Below, piece by piece: positions 52,464-61,548 of a stretch of DNA of 64,000 nucleotides. Under the pieces are notes generated by a model. That model searched no databases and was not told the origin of the DNA. It worked only from the letters and a program-made list of their open reading frames with translations. The stretch is from positions 558,001 to 622,000 of the forward strand of contig CAVPUY010000009.1 of the NCBI GenBank assembly GCA_963709075.1, given 5' to 3'. Position 1 is the stretch's first letter. Each line of letters begins with the position of its first letter. Origin of the DNA: Palsa-506 sp963709075. Its GTDB lineage: Bacteria > Actinomycetota > Actinomycetes > Streptosporangiales > Streptosporangiaceae. The translations under genes and the position numbers were made by a program.

Positions 52464-52841
52464 CTAGCGGGCACCTCCGGATCGCTCGCTGAGCCCAGCT
52501 AGCTCCCTGGCCGCCTCGAGACGTATGTCGTCACCGACGCCCTCGTCGACCGCGATGCCGCGGAACGCCTCCGCCGCCCATCGCCGGTCGCCCCGGGCCA
52601 GCATGGCCGCCTCGAGGCGCACGTCGTCACCAGCGCCCTGGTCGACCGCGATGCTGCAGCACGCCTCGGCCGCCGAACGCTCGTCGATCTCGGCTAGCTC
52701 CCTGGCCGCCTCGAGACGTATGTCGTCACCGACGCCCTCGTCGACGGCGATGCCGCGGAACGCCTCCGCCGCCCATCGCCGGTCGCCCGGGGCCTGCTTC
52801 CTGGCCGCCTCAATGCGGGCGTCATCGTCGTCATCGAACAT
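52464..52841 (-). CDS. small HEAT-like repeat protein
   Basis: 125 residues made of about three copies of a 35-40 residue helical repeat (RRWAAEAFRGIAVDEG, GDDIRLEAARELA). Copies one and three are almost identical in DNA (about 52510-52600 and 52690-52790), a recent duplication. Acidic N terminus (MFDDDDDARIEAARK). Repeats of this kind form short alpha-solenoids for protein binding. Weak ribosome binding site; function unknown. Confidence 0.65.
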   Translation of the reverse strand: MFDDDDDARIEAARKQAPGDRRWAAEAFRGIAVDEGVGDDIRLEAARELAEIDERSAAEACCSIAVDQGAGDDVRLEAAMLARGDRRWAAEAFRGIAVDEGVGDDIRLEAARELAGLSERSGGAR

Positions 52842-53061
52842 GGCCGCCTTGCCTTTCTCGGCGACGACGCTGCCGTAGTAGTTCCGCTGACGCAGCGCTG
52901 TGCCGTTGCCATCTCACTTGCGCTCGGGCGCCGCCCGGCCATCTCAAGATACATCTCGACTTATAGCGGCGTCTACGCTGATCCCCGGCTGGATTGCCGC
53001 CCCCGGGGGACGCTGAGCTTCTGGGCCGCCGGGGTGTTAGCCGGGGCCACGAACTGCCCTG

Positions 53062-53808
53062 CTAGCTGCGGGACCCGGCGGCTGGCTTCCTGGCCAAGAC
53101 GAGCGTCATGTGGTGGCCGGGCAGGCCGAACGACGTTCGCCAGTCGAGGCGACGTACCTCGACGTCCACGCAACCGGCGCTCTGAAGGATGCGGGCGTAG
53201 CGGTCAGCGCGATCATCGACGACGCGCATCTGCCCGCCCGGGCGAAGGACCCTGGCGGCTTCACGAATTGCCTTGGCGCGTTCTTCGCTGCCGTGGATGT
53301 TGTCGAAGGTCAGGTTGCTGAGCACCACGTCGAACGACTCGGGCGGAAAGGGGAGGTCCCGTGCATCAGCGCCGATGAACTCGACACGGTCGCTGACGTC
53401 CTCGACCATCGCGTTGCGCTGGGCGGCTGTCCGGCTGTTCCCCGTCTGGTCACGCCGACGCCAGATATCGACTCCGGTGGCACGGCCTCGGGGGAGGCGG
53501 CGGGCTGCCGAGATGAGGACGGCGCCCCGGCCGCAACCGATGTCGAGCACGTGTTCGTCGCCTCGCAGGTCGAGTTCATCGAGCAGTTGCTTCCAGACCG
53601 ACAGCTTGCCCGGACCGGTGCTGTAGAAGTAGCCCGCGGCGACCCCGAGCATGGCCATGGCTCCCATCTTTGCCAGAGAGCCGGCCAGGCGCTTGTTTCG
53701 TCTCTTCGCCCACCGGTGACCAGCCAGAAGACCGGCCTCGACAAGGAAGAGGCACGGAATGCCGATGTACCCTCCATCGATGCCGTAGCCGGCTCGATCT
53801 CGCCTCAC
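53062..53808 (-). CDS. class I SAM-dependent methyltransferase with N-terminal membrane segments
   Basis: About 248 residues from a GTG at 53808; the open frame continues to an ATG at 53934, giving 290, and the choice is not secure. Hydrophobic segments (GYIGIPCLFLVEAGLLAG; GAMAMLGVAAGYFY) precede a methyltransferase domain with motif I VLDIGCGRGAVLI, an acidic loop GVDIW, GADARDLPFPPESFDVVLSNLTFDN and LRPGGQMRVVD. Target unknown; relatives are often annotated as ubiquinone/menaquinone or sterol-type methyltransferases. Confidence 0.8.
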   Translation of the reverse strand: MRRDRAGYGIDGGYIGIPCLFLVEAGLLAGHRWAKRRNKRLAGSLAKMGAMAMLGVAAGYFYSTGPGKLSVWKQLLDELDLRGDEHVLDIGCGRGAVLISAARRLPRGRATGVDIWRRRDQTGNSRTAAQRNAMVEDVSDRVEFIGADARDLPFPPESFDVVLSNLTFDNIHGSEERAKAIREAARVLRPGGQMRVVDDRADRYARILQSAGCVDVEVRRLDWRTSFGLPGHHMTLVLARKPAAGSRS

Positions 53809-54151
53809 CGCACCGAGTGTGCCAGGCCGGTCCGCGCTCGCCGCCGCCCAGGCCCGAGATACCGCCCGCACCCGGTATGCCAAAGAGCAGATCAGGAATA
53901 TTTGAAACGGGAGGCCGTCGGCTGATGTCAGCACGCTGCTGCATCATGGGTGCGCAGGCTGGACAGGAAGTGATCACCACGCCCCGGCCCGCAACCCGAT
54001 GGCACTCACGCCGCCGCGGGAATCGGCTGGCCTGGTTCTGCCCTTGGCCGACATGAATTGGCTAACGAGTCCCCCGCGACGGAGACGGGGCGTGCAGCGG
54101 ACGATGGTGTGGTGCCAGCCCGCCCGGTCGCCGTCCTGGCAAGATAGCGGC

Positions 54152-54505
54152 ATGGAACGTGTGATGGGAATCGGCGGGTACTTCTTGCGGGCCGCCGACC
54201 CGGCGGCCCTGGGCGCGTGGTATCGCGATTGCCTGGGCCTGGACGCCGATGAGAACGGCCTGTGGCGTCAGGAAGCCGGGATGACGGTATTCGCGACGTT
54301 CGAGTCCGGGACCGGCTACTTCGGGTCCCGCACCCAGCAGGCCATGCTCAACTTCCGGGTCCGCGACCTGGATGCGATGCTCGCGCAGTTGCGCGCCAAG
54401 GAAGCGGACGTGGCTAAAGAGACCCAGGACATGGAGGGTGTCGGCCGGTTCGGCTGGGTCACCGATCCCGAGGGCAATCGGGTCGAGCTGTGGCAGCCCG
54501 CCTGA
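54152..54505 (+). CDS. VOC (glyoxalase/bleomycin resistance) family protein
   Basis: 117 residues with the vicinal oxygen chelate pattern: GIGGYFLRAADPAALGAWYRDCLGL at the start, LNFRVRDLDAMLAQL in the middle and GRFGWVTDPEGNRVELWQP at the end with the metal-binding Glu. The usual first-strand metal His is not present, so it may be a non-enzymatic member. ATG 54164 is an alternative start. Confidence 0.82.
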   Translation: MERVMGIGGYFLRAADPAALGAWYRDCLGLDADENGLWRQEAGMTVFATFESGTGYFGSRTQQAMLNFRVRDLDAMLAQLRAKEADVAKETQDMEGVGRFGWVTDPEGNRVELWQPA

Positions 54506-54613
54506 CCGCTGACTGCGGTGCGGGTGGCCGGCTGCGCCGGCCGCTGTGATGGTGCTGCCCGGGCAGCACGTAAACCGGTAGCTGCCGGGCCTGGCCGTTG
54601 CGACAATCGGCGC

Positions 54614-54745
54614 GTGCGCAAGGCTGATATCACGGCTGGCCTGGTGCCGAGGCTGGTCGGAACCCAGTTCCGCAGTGGGCATGCCTGCCCGTCAGGCCGG
54701 TCGACGCTGGTGGCGCTCGTCGCCGCACCCTCCCTGCCGAATCGG
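54614..54745 (+). pseudogene. N-terminal fragment of an aminoglycoside/choline phosphotransferase-family gene
   Basis: From a GTG: ADITAGLVPRLVGTQF in one frame, then QWACLPVRPVDAGG one frame over. Together they resemble the start of APH-family kinases (LVRRLLAAQFPQWADLPVRPV). The rest of the gene is missing, so this is a remnant. The surrounding 54506-54845 holds no other recognisable gene. Confidence 0.45.
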
Positions 54746-54845
54746 CGCGATTGGGACTCGCGTTTTTCCCCGGAGGGTCTCTTGCACGCAGGACATGCGG
54801 TTCTGAGTGTGTGCCGTACGTGACCGCCGGTCCCATGGCTCCGGT

Positions 54846-55502
54846 TTAGACGGGCTGTACGACGGTGGCCATGGTGGCGATCAGTTGCCGGAATCGCCGG
54901 ACTGGCCCGGTTTCGCCGGTGATGTCGATGCCGGTGTCTGACCCGGCGAAGATGAGGGCGGTCAGGGCCTGGGTGGTCGCGGTGATCGTCACGTCGGCTC
55001 GTGCGGGTGGGGCTCCCGCGGTGAGCGACCACTGCCGGCCGTCGTTTTCGGCCAGGTAGTCCGCACCGTCGAGCCGGAAGTGCCAGCGGGCTGGTTCCTG
55101 GTCGCCGGCGGTGAGGTTGATGGCCTGGGTAACGGAGCGGAGCAGATGCTCGGCGTGCAGCGGCTCGCCGGCCTCGGGCCGGCGCCAGGCATGCTGTAGC
55201 CCCCACCGGCCGAGCGCGTCGATGACGGGTCCGAGGTCGGCTCCGGCCGGTGTCAGGCGATACCAGACCTCCCGCCTGCCCTCCTGGCGGTCGGCGGTGA
55301 CGATCCCGGCGTCCGCAAGCTCCCGCAGGCGCTGGCTGAGCGTCTTGGGGGTGATGCCGCCGAGGCGGTCCATCAGGTCGGTGAACCTTTTGGCGCCGGC
55401 GAGCAGGTCGCGGATCACCAGCAGGCTCCAGCGGTCGCCGACGCGCTCCAAGGCGCGCGCGGTCAGGCAGAAGTGGTCGTAGGTGCGAACGTTCCTCATC
55501 AC
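54846..55502 (-). CDS. HxlR-family regulator with C-terminal SCP2-like domain
   Basis: 218 residues. Residues 1-105 are an HxlR winged helix (CLTARALERVGDRWSLLVIRDLLAGAKRFTDL, LGGITPKTLSQRLRELADAGIV, YRLTPAG); residues about 115-215 (QEPARWHFRLDGADYLAEN...TITATTQALTALIFAG) resemble an SCP2 sterol-carrier domain that could bind a lipophilic ligand. Divergent from a membrane protein gene across a 73-bp AT-rich region with inverted repeats, so a probable repressor of that pair. Confidence 0.88.
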   Translation of the reverse strand: MMRNVRTYDHFCLTARALERVGDRWSLLVIRDLLAGAKRFTDLMDRLGGITPKTLSQRLRELADAGIVTADRQEGRREVWYRLTPAGADLGPVIDALGRWGLQHAWRRPEAGEPLHAEHLLRSVTQAINLTAGDQEPARWHFRLDGADYLAENDGRQWSLTAGAPPARADVTITATTQALTALIFAGSDTGIDITGETGPVRRFRQLIATMATVVQPV

Positions 55503-55514
55503 GCCCCCATAATA

Positions 55515-55564
55515 CTAGTTGACAGATACTATCTACAAGATACTAGTGTTTAGATATCAACTAG
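55515..55564. promoter_or_regulatory. operator/promoter region between HxlR gene and divergent membrane gene
   Basis: Inverted repeat CTAGTTGA (55515-55522) / TCAACTAG (55557-55564) encloses two direct repeats of agatact (55524-55530, 55538-55544). TTGACA at 55519-55524 with TACTAG at 55541-55546 (16-bp spacer) is a plausible plus-strand promoter overlapped by the repeats. Strongly AT-rich against its surroundings. Confidence 0.65.
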
Positions 55565-55575
55565 AGGAGGATGCC

Positions 55576-56331
55576 ATGTACGACCCGCCTGGCTATCTGT
55601 GGGCGATCACCATCGCCGGAATCATCGCGATCCCGGCCGCGACCTGCGTCGTGCTGTACGGCGGCGCGGTGCGCGCCGGCCTGGGCCGGACGCGTGCGGC
55701 GCTGCTCGCCGGCGGCGCGGCCGTCGTGCTCGGCGGCTGGTTCACCACCAGCGCGGTGATCGCTGGTCACGGCTGGTACCACGCGCGGCTCGGCCACGGG
55801 GTGCCGTGGCTGCCGGTCGCGGTAGCCGGCTTCTTCGGCACGCTGCTGGCGCTGCGCCGGATCCCGGTGGTGGCGCGCGCCCTGGCGGCGCCGGGCATGG
55901 CGGCCCGCCTGGAGCTCCCGCATTCGTTCCGGGCCGTCGAGGGGACGGCCTTCCTGGCCACCATGGCCCTCGGTCATCTGCCTGCGCTGTTCGCCCTGCC
56001 CGCAGGCCTGGGCGACATCGCCGCCGGTATCGCTGCGCCGCTGGTCGCGCGCAGGCTCGCGCCGGGCGGGGGCCGCCGCGCCGCCCTGTGGTTCAGCGCG
56101 TTCGGCATGACCGATCTGGTCGTGGCCCTGACCCTCGGGGCCCTCACCGGATTCCAGCTGCTCAACGTCACCCCGTCCGGGGCGCCGATCAGCGAGCTCC
56201 CGCTCGCGCTGATCCCGGCAGCCGCCGTGCCGCTGCTGTTCGCCCTGCACATCACGTCTGTGTCCGCGCTGGTAAGGGCTCCGCGAACACCGCGGCCAGC
56301 CACCGCCCCGCTCACTGTCGCCGCGAGATAG
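55576..56331 (+). CDS. multi-pass membrane protein of unknown function
   Basis: 251 residues with about six or seven hydrophobic segments (LWAITIAGIIAIPAATCVVLYG; ALLAGGAAVVLGGWF; LPVAVAGFFGTLLAL; FLATMALGHLPALFALPAG; and others). No motif recognised. GAGGAGG precedes the ATG at 55576. Forms an operon with the aminotransferase-fold gene 12 bp downstream and is probably controlled by the divergent HxlR protein. Confidence 0.8.
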   Translation: MYDPPGYLWAITIAGIIAIPAATCVVLYGGAVRAGLGRTRAALLAGGAAVVLGGWFTTSAVIAGHGWYHARLGHGVPWLPVAVAGFFGTLLALRRIPVVARALAAPGMAARLELPHSFRAVEGTAFLATMALGHLPALFALPAGLGDIAAGIAAPLVARRLAPGGGRRAALWFSAFGMTDLVVALTLGALTGFQLLNVTPSGAPISELPLALIPAAAVPLLFALHITSVSALVRAPRTPRPATAPLTVAAR

Positions 56332-56343
56332 GCGGAGAAGAGA

Positions 56344-57450
56344 ATGACGATCGATGCCGGCGCACAGGACGCAAGCCCCGTCACCCTGGCCGCGGCGCGG
56401 GCCGAGTTCGACGCCGACGTGACCTACCTGGACACCGCCACCTTCGGCTTGCCGCCACGGCGCAGCTGGGCGGCACTTCAGCAGGCGCTCGCGCAATGGC
56501 GGGCCGGCACCGCCGACGCGGTTGCCTACGACCTGCCGCTTGCCGCAGCCCGGTCCTCATACGCCCACCTGGCCGGGGTGGATCCGTCCGTGGTAGCAGT
56601 GGGGAGCCAGGTATCGGTGTTCGCCGGGCTCATCGCGGCCAACCTGCCCGACGGCAGCGAGGTGCTGACCGCCACCGGTGACTTCACCAGCATCCTGTTC
56701 CCCTTCTACGCGCAGTCGGGCCGCGGGGTCCGCGTCCGGGAAGTGCCGCTGGATCGCATAGCAGAATGCGTGACCTCCCGCACCACGCTGGTCGCGGTCT
56801 CCGCGGTGCAGTCCGCGGACGGGCGGGTCGCCGATCTGGATGCCCTGCACGCCGCCAGCCGCGCCACCGGGGCCAGGGTGCTGCTGGACACCACCCAGGC
56901 CGTCGGGTGGCTGCCGGTCAACCCGAGCCGCTTCGCCTACACCGCCTGCGGCGGATACAAATGGCTGCTCTCCCCAAGAGGCACCGCCTACTTCACCATC
57001 AATCCCACGCTGATCGACGACCTGACACCGCATTACGCAGGCTGGTATGCCGGCGATGACCCGTGGTCCAGCGTCTACGGCGGCCCGCTGCGCCTGGCCG
57101 GCGACGCCCGTCGCTTCGACGTTTCCCCCGCGTGGCACGCCTGGGTTGCCGCCGCCCCGGCCATGCGGCTACTCGCCCAGGTGGGCACCCAGTCCCTGCA
57201 CCGGCACGCCGTTGGCCTGGCGAACCGGTTTCGCGCCGGAGTGGGCCTGGAGCCAGGAGACTCCGCGATCGTGTCACTAGCCACCAACGGCGCCGCCGCG
57301 GATGCCATGGCCGCCGCCCGAATCACCGGATCGGCCCGCGCCGGCCGCCTCCGCCTCTCCTTTCACGTCTCTACCAGTGCCCAGGACGCCGACCTCGCCG
57401 CCGGCGTCTTGCGGCGGCACGTCACTTCCCGCCACCCAGCCACGTTGTGA
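56344..57450 (+). CDS. class V aminotransferase-fold PLP protein
   Basis: 368 residues; start TYLDTATFGLPPRRSW, central DTTQAVGWLPV and the PLP lysine motif ACGGYKWLLSPRGTAYF, C-terminal RLRLSFHVSTSAQDAD. The family includes cysteine desulfurases, kynureninases and isopenicillin-N epimerase-like proteins; the sequence looks most like the last, uncharacterised group. A desulfurase Cys loop is not evident. Co-transcribed with the upstream membrane protein gene. Confidence 0.87.
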   Translation: MTIDAGAQDASPVTLAAARAEFDADVTYLDTATFGLPPRRSWAALQQALAQWRAGTADAVAYDLPLAAARSSYAHLAGVDPSVVAVGSQVSVFAGLIAANLPDGSEVLTATGDFTSILFPFYAQSGRGVRVREVPLDRIAECVTSRTTLVAVSAVQSADGRVADLDALHAASRATGARVLLDTTQAVGWLPVNPSRFAYTACGGYKWLLSPRGTAYFTINPTLIDDLTPHYAGWYAGDDPWSSVYGGPLRLAGDARRFDVSPAWHAWVAAAPAMRLLAQVGTQSLHRHAVGLANRFRAGVGLEPGDSAIVSLATNGAAADAMAAARITGSARAGRLRLSFHVSTSAQDADLAAGVLRRHVTSRHPATL

Positions 57451-57547
57451 CGGCCGCTCTTACCCAGGGCCAGATCGCCCAATCTGTACCGGTTCCCGGT
57501 CTGCCCGGGACTTGATCGCGAGGCCGCGCATAGCGGCGGCGGAATCC

Positions 57548-57673
57548 GGGCGCGGGCCAGTGGCCGTGGCTGGATCGCTCTTCGTGACCAGCGCCTGAGG
57601 CGGCGGCGGATTGGGGCGCGGGCCGGTGGCCGTGGCTGGATCGCTCTTCGTGACCAGCGCCTGAGGCGGCGGC
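57548..57673. repeat. 60-bp direct repeat, two copies
   Basis: 57548-57607 and 57614-57673 are nearly identical (gggcgcgggcc a/g gtggccgtggc and following bases through cgcctgaggcggcggc), spaced 66 bp start to start. They fill the space between the convergent aminotransferase and LLM genes. Noncoding; possible terminator or duplication scar. Confidence 0.75.
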
Positions 57674-57682
57674 TTTGACGCG

Positions 57683-58522
57683 TCAGTGTAGCTGGGCGAG
57701 GGTTTCGGCCAGGGGGGCCAGCACGGCGGGGTCGTGTGGTGGCGGGAGGACGACGATCGCCAGGTCGAGGCCGAGTTCGCCGAGCGCGGCCGCGGTGTCC
57801 ACGGCCGGCCCTGCCTCGCCCCCGGGTCCGAGCCGGATGTGGCTGGACAAGGTGATCTCCTTCGGGTCGCGTCCGATGTCGTGGCAGTGCGCGTAGAGCA
57901 CGTCGCGCTTGTGCGCGAACTCCCCGGGCGGCCCGCCGACGAAGTTCCAGTGCTGGGCGAATCGCGCGGCGGTGCGCAGCGTCCGCCGCTCGCCGCTGCC
58001 GCCGATCACCAGGGGCGGGTGCGGCTGCTGCACTGGCCCGGGCTCGCAGCGCGCGCCAGTGAGCTGGTAGTACCTGCCCGCGAAATCTGTGCTCTGCTGC
58101 GTCAGCAGGCTGACGATGACCTGGCACGCTTCCTCGAACCGGTCGCTGCGCTCGGCCGGGCCGCCAAGCTCGATGCCGTAGGCGCCGGACTCTTCCTCAT
58201 TCCACCCGGCGCCGATGCCGAGTTCAAGCCGGCCGGCGGACACGATGTCGAGGGTGGCGGCCATGTTGGCCAAGACCGCGGGATGACGGTAGTGAATGCC
58301 AGTGACCAGCGTGCCGAGCCGGAGCCGGCGCGTCGCCTGCGCGAGCGCGGTCAGCGTCACCCAGCCCTCCAGGCAAGGGCCCTGGGAGTCGGAGAAGATC
58401 GGATAGAAGTGGTCGAAGGTCCAGCCTGACTCAAAGAGCTCGATGCCGTCGGCTTCCTTCCACACCGCGAGCATGTCGCCCCAGGTGGTGTTCTGCGGAG
58501 AGGTCTTGAAGGCGAATCGCAT
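57683..58522 (-). CDS. LLM-class F420-dependent oxidoreductase
   Basis: 279 residues, TIM-barrel of the luciferase-like family. N-terminal MRFAFKTSPQNTTWGDML, ESGWTFDHFYPIF, LGTLVTGIHYRHPAVLANMAATLDIVSAGRLELGIGAGWNEEE and PPLVIGGSGERRTLR are typical of the F420-dependent subgroup of actinobacteria. Substrate unknown. Confidence 0.9.
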   Translation of the reverse strand: MRFAFKTSPQNTTWGDMLAVWKEADGIELFESGWTFDHFYPIFSDSQGPCLEGWVTLTALAQATRRLRLGTLVTGIHYRHPAVLANMAATLDIVSAGRLELGIGAGWNEEESGAYGIELGGPAERSDRFEEACQVIVSLLTQQSTDFAGRYYQLTGARCEPGPVQQPHPPLVIGGSGERRTLRTAARFAQHWNFVGGPPGEFAHKRDVLYAHCHDIGRDPKEITLSSHIRLGPGGEAGPAVDTAAALGELGLDLAIVVLPPPHDPAVLAPLAETLAQLH

Positions 58523-58588
58523 GCCGTCATCCTCGCAAAGCCCGCCCGGCCTGGCTGCGTCCGGCTCCTCACCAGCCGCGGCCGCACC

Positions 58589-58744
58589 TCAGGCCCGGAT
58601 CGCCCAGCCTGTACCTGCGGGGCTGATCACCGCAGCGGCGCGGGTGGCGACGGGGCGGTGGTCGACCTCAAGGCCGATCTCGGTGGCGATTTCGTCGGGC
58701 GGCCTGTTTCCGCCCACCGCAAGAGTATTGCTCACCCCGGTCAT
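58589..58744 (-). CDS. possible 51-residue peptide starting MTGVSN
   Basis: Small open frame in the otherwise empty 457 bp between the LLM and propeller genes. It begins MTGVSNTLAVGG and has no recognised domain. A second frame starting MTGVSN lies at 63416-63559 and the DNA around both starts is alike (gctcac c/g ccggtcatga). It may be a small peptide family or chance. The ribosome binding site is weak. Nothing else was recognised in 58523-58979. Confidence 0.25.
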   Translation of the reverse strand: MTGVSNTLAVGGNRPPDEIATEIGLEVDHRPVATRAAAVISPAGTGWAIRA

Positions 58745-58979
58745 GAGTTCATCCGGACGGGCACACCGGGTGAAACGGCTCGGCCTTTACGTAGCTCTTC
58801 CATTGACTGAGCGAAATGGATCGATGAGCAATGGAGCACACCTCTGTTACAAGGTTGGGGGCAGGAACACGTTCCATAGGCGCGAGAGATGGACGGCGCC
58901 GTTCGTGGTTACCACGACTCCATCCGGCCCAGCCCGCACAGGCTGCCGTGCGGCACACTCGCCGCCGGGCCGCTGCCCG

Positions 58980-61231
58980 CTACGGGCTGACCGCCACCCC
59001 GACCGGGTTGTCCTGCCCGGTGACCAGGGTGGTCACCGGGCCGCCGGTCAGCGGGGCCTCATTGATCGTCCCGCCGAGGTCGCTGTTGGCCCAGTAGATG
59101 TGGGTGCTGTCCACCGCCAGCCCTTCCGGGTTGTCCTGCCCGGTGACCAGGGTGGTCGCGGGGCCGCCGGTCAGCGGGGCCTCCTTGATGGTGCCGTCGT
59201 TGGAGCCGGTCCAGTAGATGTGGCCGTTGCCCACCGCCACCCCCCACGGGCTGTCCCCGCTGCCCAGGATGGTCGCGGAGCCGATCGAGTTCAGCCGGGC
59301 CTCATTGATCGTGTTGAGGCCCGAGTCGGCCCAGTAGACGTGGGTGCTGTCCACCGCCACTCCTGCCGGGGTGCCGGCCTGGCCGAACAGGGGGATCGTG
59401 AGCCCGCCGGTCAGCTTTCTCTCGTCGACCGTGCCGTTGCCGGAGTCGGCCCAGTAGATGTGGGTAGCGTCGACCGCCACCCCGGCCGGGCTTACCAGCC
59501 CCGTGCCGATCAGGATGGTCGGCAGCCGGGCTGCCGGTCAGCGGGGCCTCCTTGATCGTGGCCTGGAGGCCCGGCGTGGCGCCGGTGGCCCAGTAGATGT
59601 GGCTGGCGTCGACCGCCACCCCGGCCGCGGAGGGCTGCCCGGTGACCAGGGTGGTCGGGGTGCCGGTGTCGGTCAGCGGGATCTCCTTGATCGTGCCGTC
59701 GCCGGAGTCGGTCCAGTAGAGGAAGCGGGGATGCGCCACCCCGGTCCCGGTGAGCACGTCGGTGGCGGTGACTGCCGGGTTCACACTGGCCGCGGTCAGC
59801 GTCGCGGTGTCGGTGGCGCTGCTGCCAGGCGCGAACCGCACGGCGACCGTGCAGGTGCCGCCGGCCGCCAGGCTGGTGCCGGTGCAGGTGTCACCGGCGA
59901 TGGCGAACGCGGCCGCGCCGGTCAGCGTGTCGGTCAGCGCCCCGGTGGCCTGCCCGCCGGTGTTGGCCAGCGTGAACGTCTGCGAAACCGCCTGCCCGGT
60001 GCCGACCTGCCCGTAGTCGAATGGGGCGGGGGTGAACGACAACGCCGGAGCCGCCGCCGGGGTGACCGCCACCCAGGTCGGGCTGTCCTGGCCGCTGACG
60101 ATGGCGTGCGGGCTGCTTCCGTCCGGGCTGGCCTCGGGTCACGGTGCCGTCGTCTTCGCTGGCCCAGTAGACGTGGCTGGCGTCGGACGCTACCCCCCAC
60201 GGCTCGTTCTGGTCGCTGGCGATGGTGCGCGGGCTGGTCCCGTCCAGGCCGGCCTGGGTCACGGTGCCGTCGGTGCTGGCCCAGTACAAGTGGCTGGCGT
60301 CGACTGCCACCCCGTGCAGGTCATCCAGGCCGTCGACGATGGTCTGCGCGCCGGTGCCGTCCGGGCTGGCCTCGCTGATCGTGCCCAATCCCGACATTTG
60401 GTTGAGCCCGTCGTCGGCCCAGTAAACGTGGCTGGCATCGGCCGCCACCCCGGCCGGGAGAGTCTGCCCGGTGACGATGACGTGCGGGTTGCCACCGTCC
60501 AGGCTGGCGGTCCAGATCGTGCCGGCCCGGTCCCCGCCGCCGCCGTCGTTGGCCCAGTAGATATGGCTGGGCGTGACGGCCAGGCCGGCCTGCCCGCGCT
60601 GGCTGGTGACGATGATGTGCGGGCTGGTGCCATCCAGATTGGCTTCCCAGATCGTCCCGGCGGCACCGTCGGCCCAGTACAGGTGGCTGCTGTTCGCCGC
60701 TAGCCCCTCCGGGTCGACCTGGCCGGTGACGATGGCGTGCGGGCTGGTGCCATCGAGGCTGGCCGCCCAGATCTCGTCGGTGCTGACCCAGAAGATCTGC
60801 CCGGGGGAGGCGCCGAGGGACCGCCCCGCGCCGGCGAGGGCGTCGCTGGCCGTAGCGGCGTGCCGATGGCCGCCTTTGCTGGCTGCCGTCAGGCTGGCGG
60901 TGACGGTGCCGGCCCGGGTGGGCGCGAACCGCACCGTGATCGTGCACCTCTTGCCCGGTGCCAGGCTGTGGCAGGCGTCGCCGGTGATGGTGAACGCGGC
61001 CGCGCCGGTCAGCGTCACCGCCAGCCTGCCGGTGGCCCGACCGCCGGTATTGGCCAGCGTGAACGTCTGCGAGGCCGCCCCACCAGCGGCGACCTGCCCG
61101 TAGTCGTAGGGGGCGGGGCTGAACGCCAGTACCGGCGGCCGCGGCTTGGCCGCCGCCGCCCCCGCAAACGACCCGAGCGCCATCACCACGGCACCGGCCA
61201 CCACCACGACACGGCCGAACGCACTGCCCAT
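58980..61231 (-). CDS. secreted protein with two ASH/HYDIN-like domains and YWTD-type beta-propellers, frame-shifted twice
   Basis: Signal peptide (MGSAFGRVVVVAGAVVMALGSFAGAAAA), then a choice-of-anchor D/ASH-type Ig domain (LAFSPAPYDYGQVAAGG ... TFTLANTGG), a set of roughly 45-residue propeller repeats (ASHLYWADG.GTIWEANLDGTSPH), a second ASH domain (LSFTPAPFDYGQVGTG) and further propeller repeats (THIYWADS.GT..E). Three consecutive frames are used; single extra bases near 60135 and 59521-59526 account for both breaks, and the span is two over a multiple of three. The corrected length is about 749 residues. The ATG has GGAGGG upstream. Predicted extracellular; role unknown. Confidence 0.8.
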
Positions 61232-61548
61232 CACAAACCCTCCGTCCCGGGCCATCGCGCGAAACCCCGCGATCACCCAGCCCGTCAACGGGCATGCTGA
61301 CACGCCGCCCGATACACCGTCAAGAACGCCCCGGGCGGGCAGCACAGCCCCCATCACCGTCGGCCACCCGGCCCCGTCCAGCGGCGTCGAACACCGCCGC
61401 GCACACAGCGGCAGATCCGGCCGGCACCCGGCGCATAGCCACCCGACCCGTGCGCTTGACCAGCGATCATCAAGGCGGTGTCAGCCGCGCCGATCGGCAG
61501 CCCGGTGCGCGTTACGGACGCACTCTTCCGCATACAGCGCGCGTCAGG
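61232..61548. other. intergenic region without a recognisable gene
   Basis: Between the divergently placed end of a membrane protein gene and the start of the propeller gene. Open frames here are Arg/Pro-rich and without family features. No repeat, box or RNA gene was seen. Confidence 0.4.
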
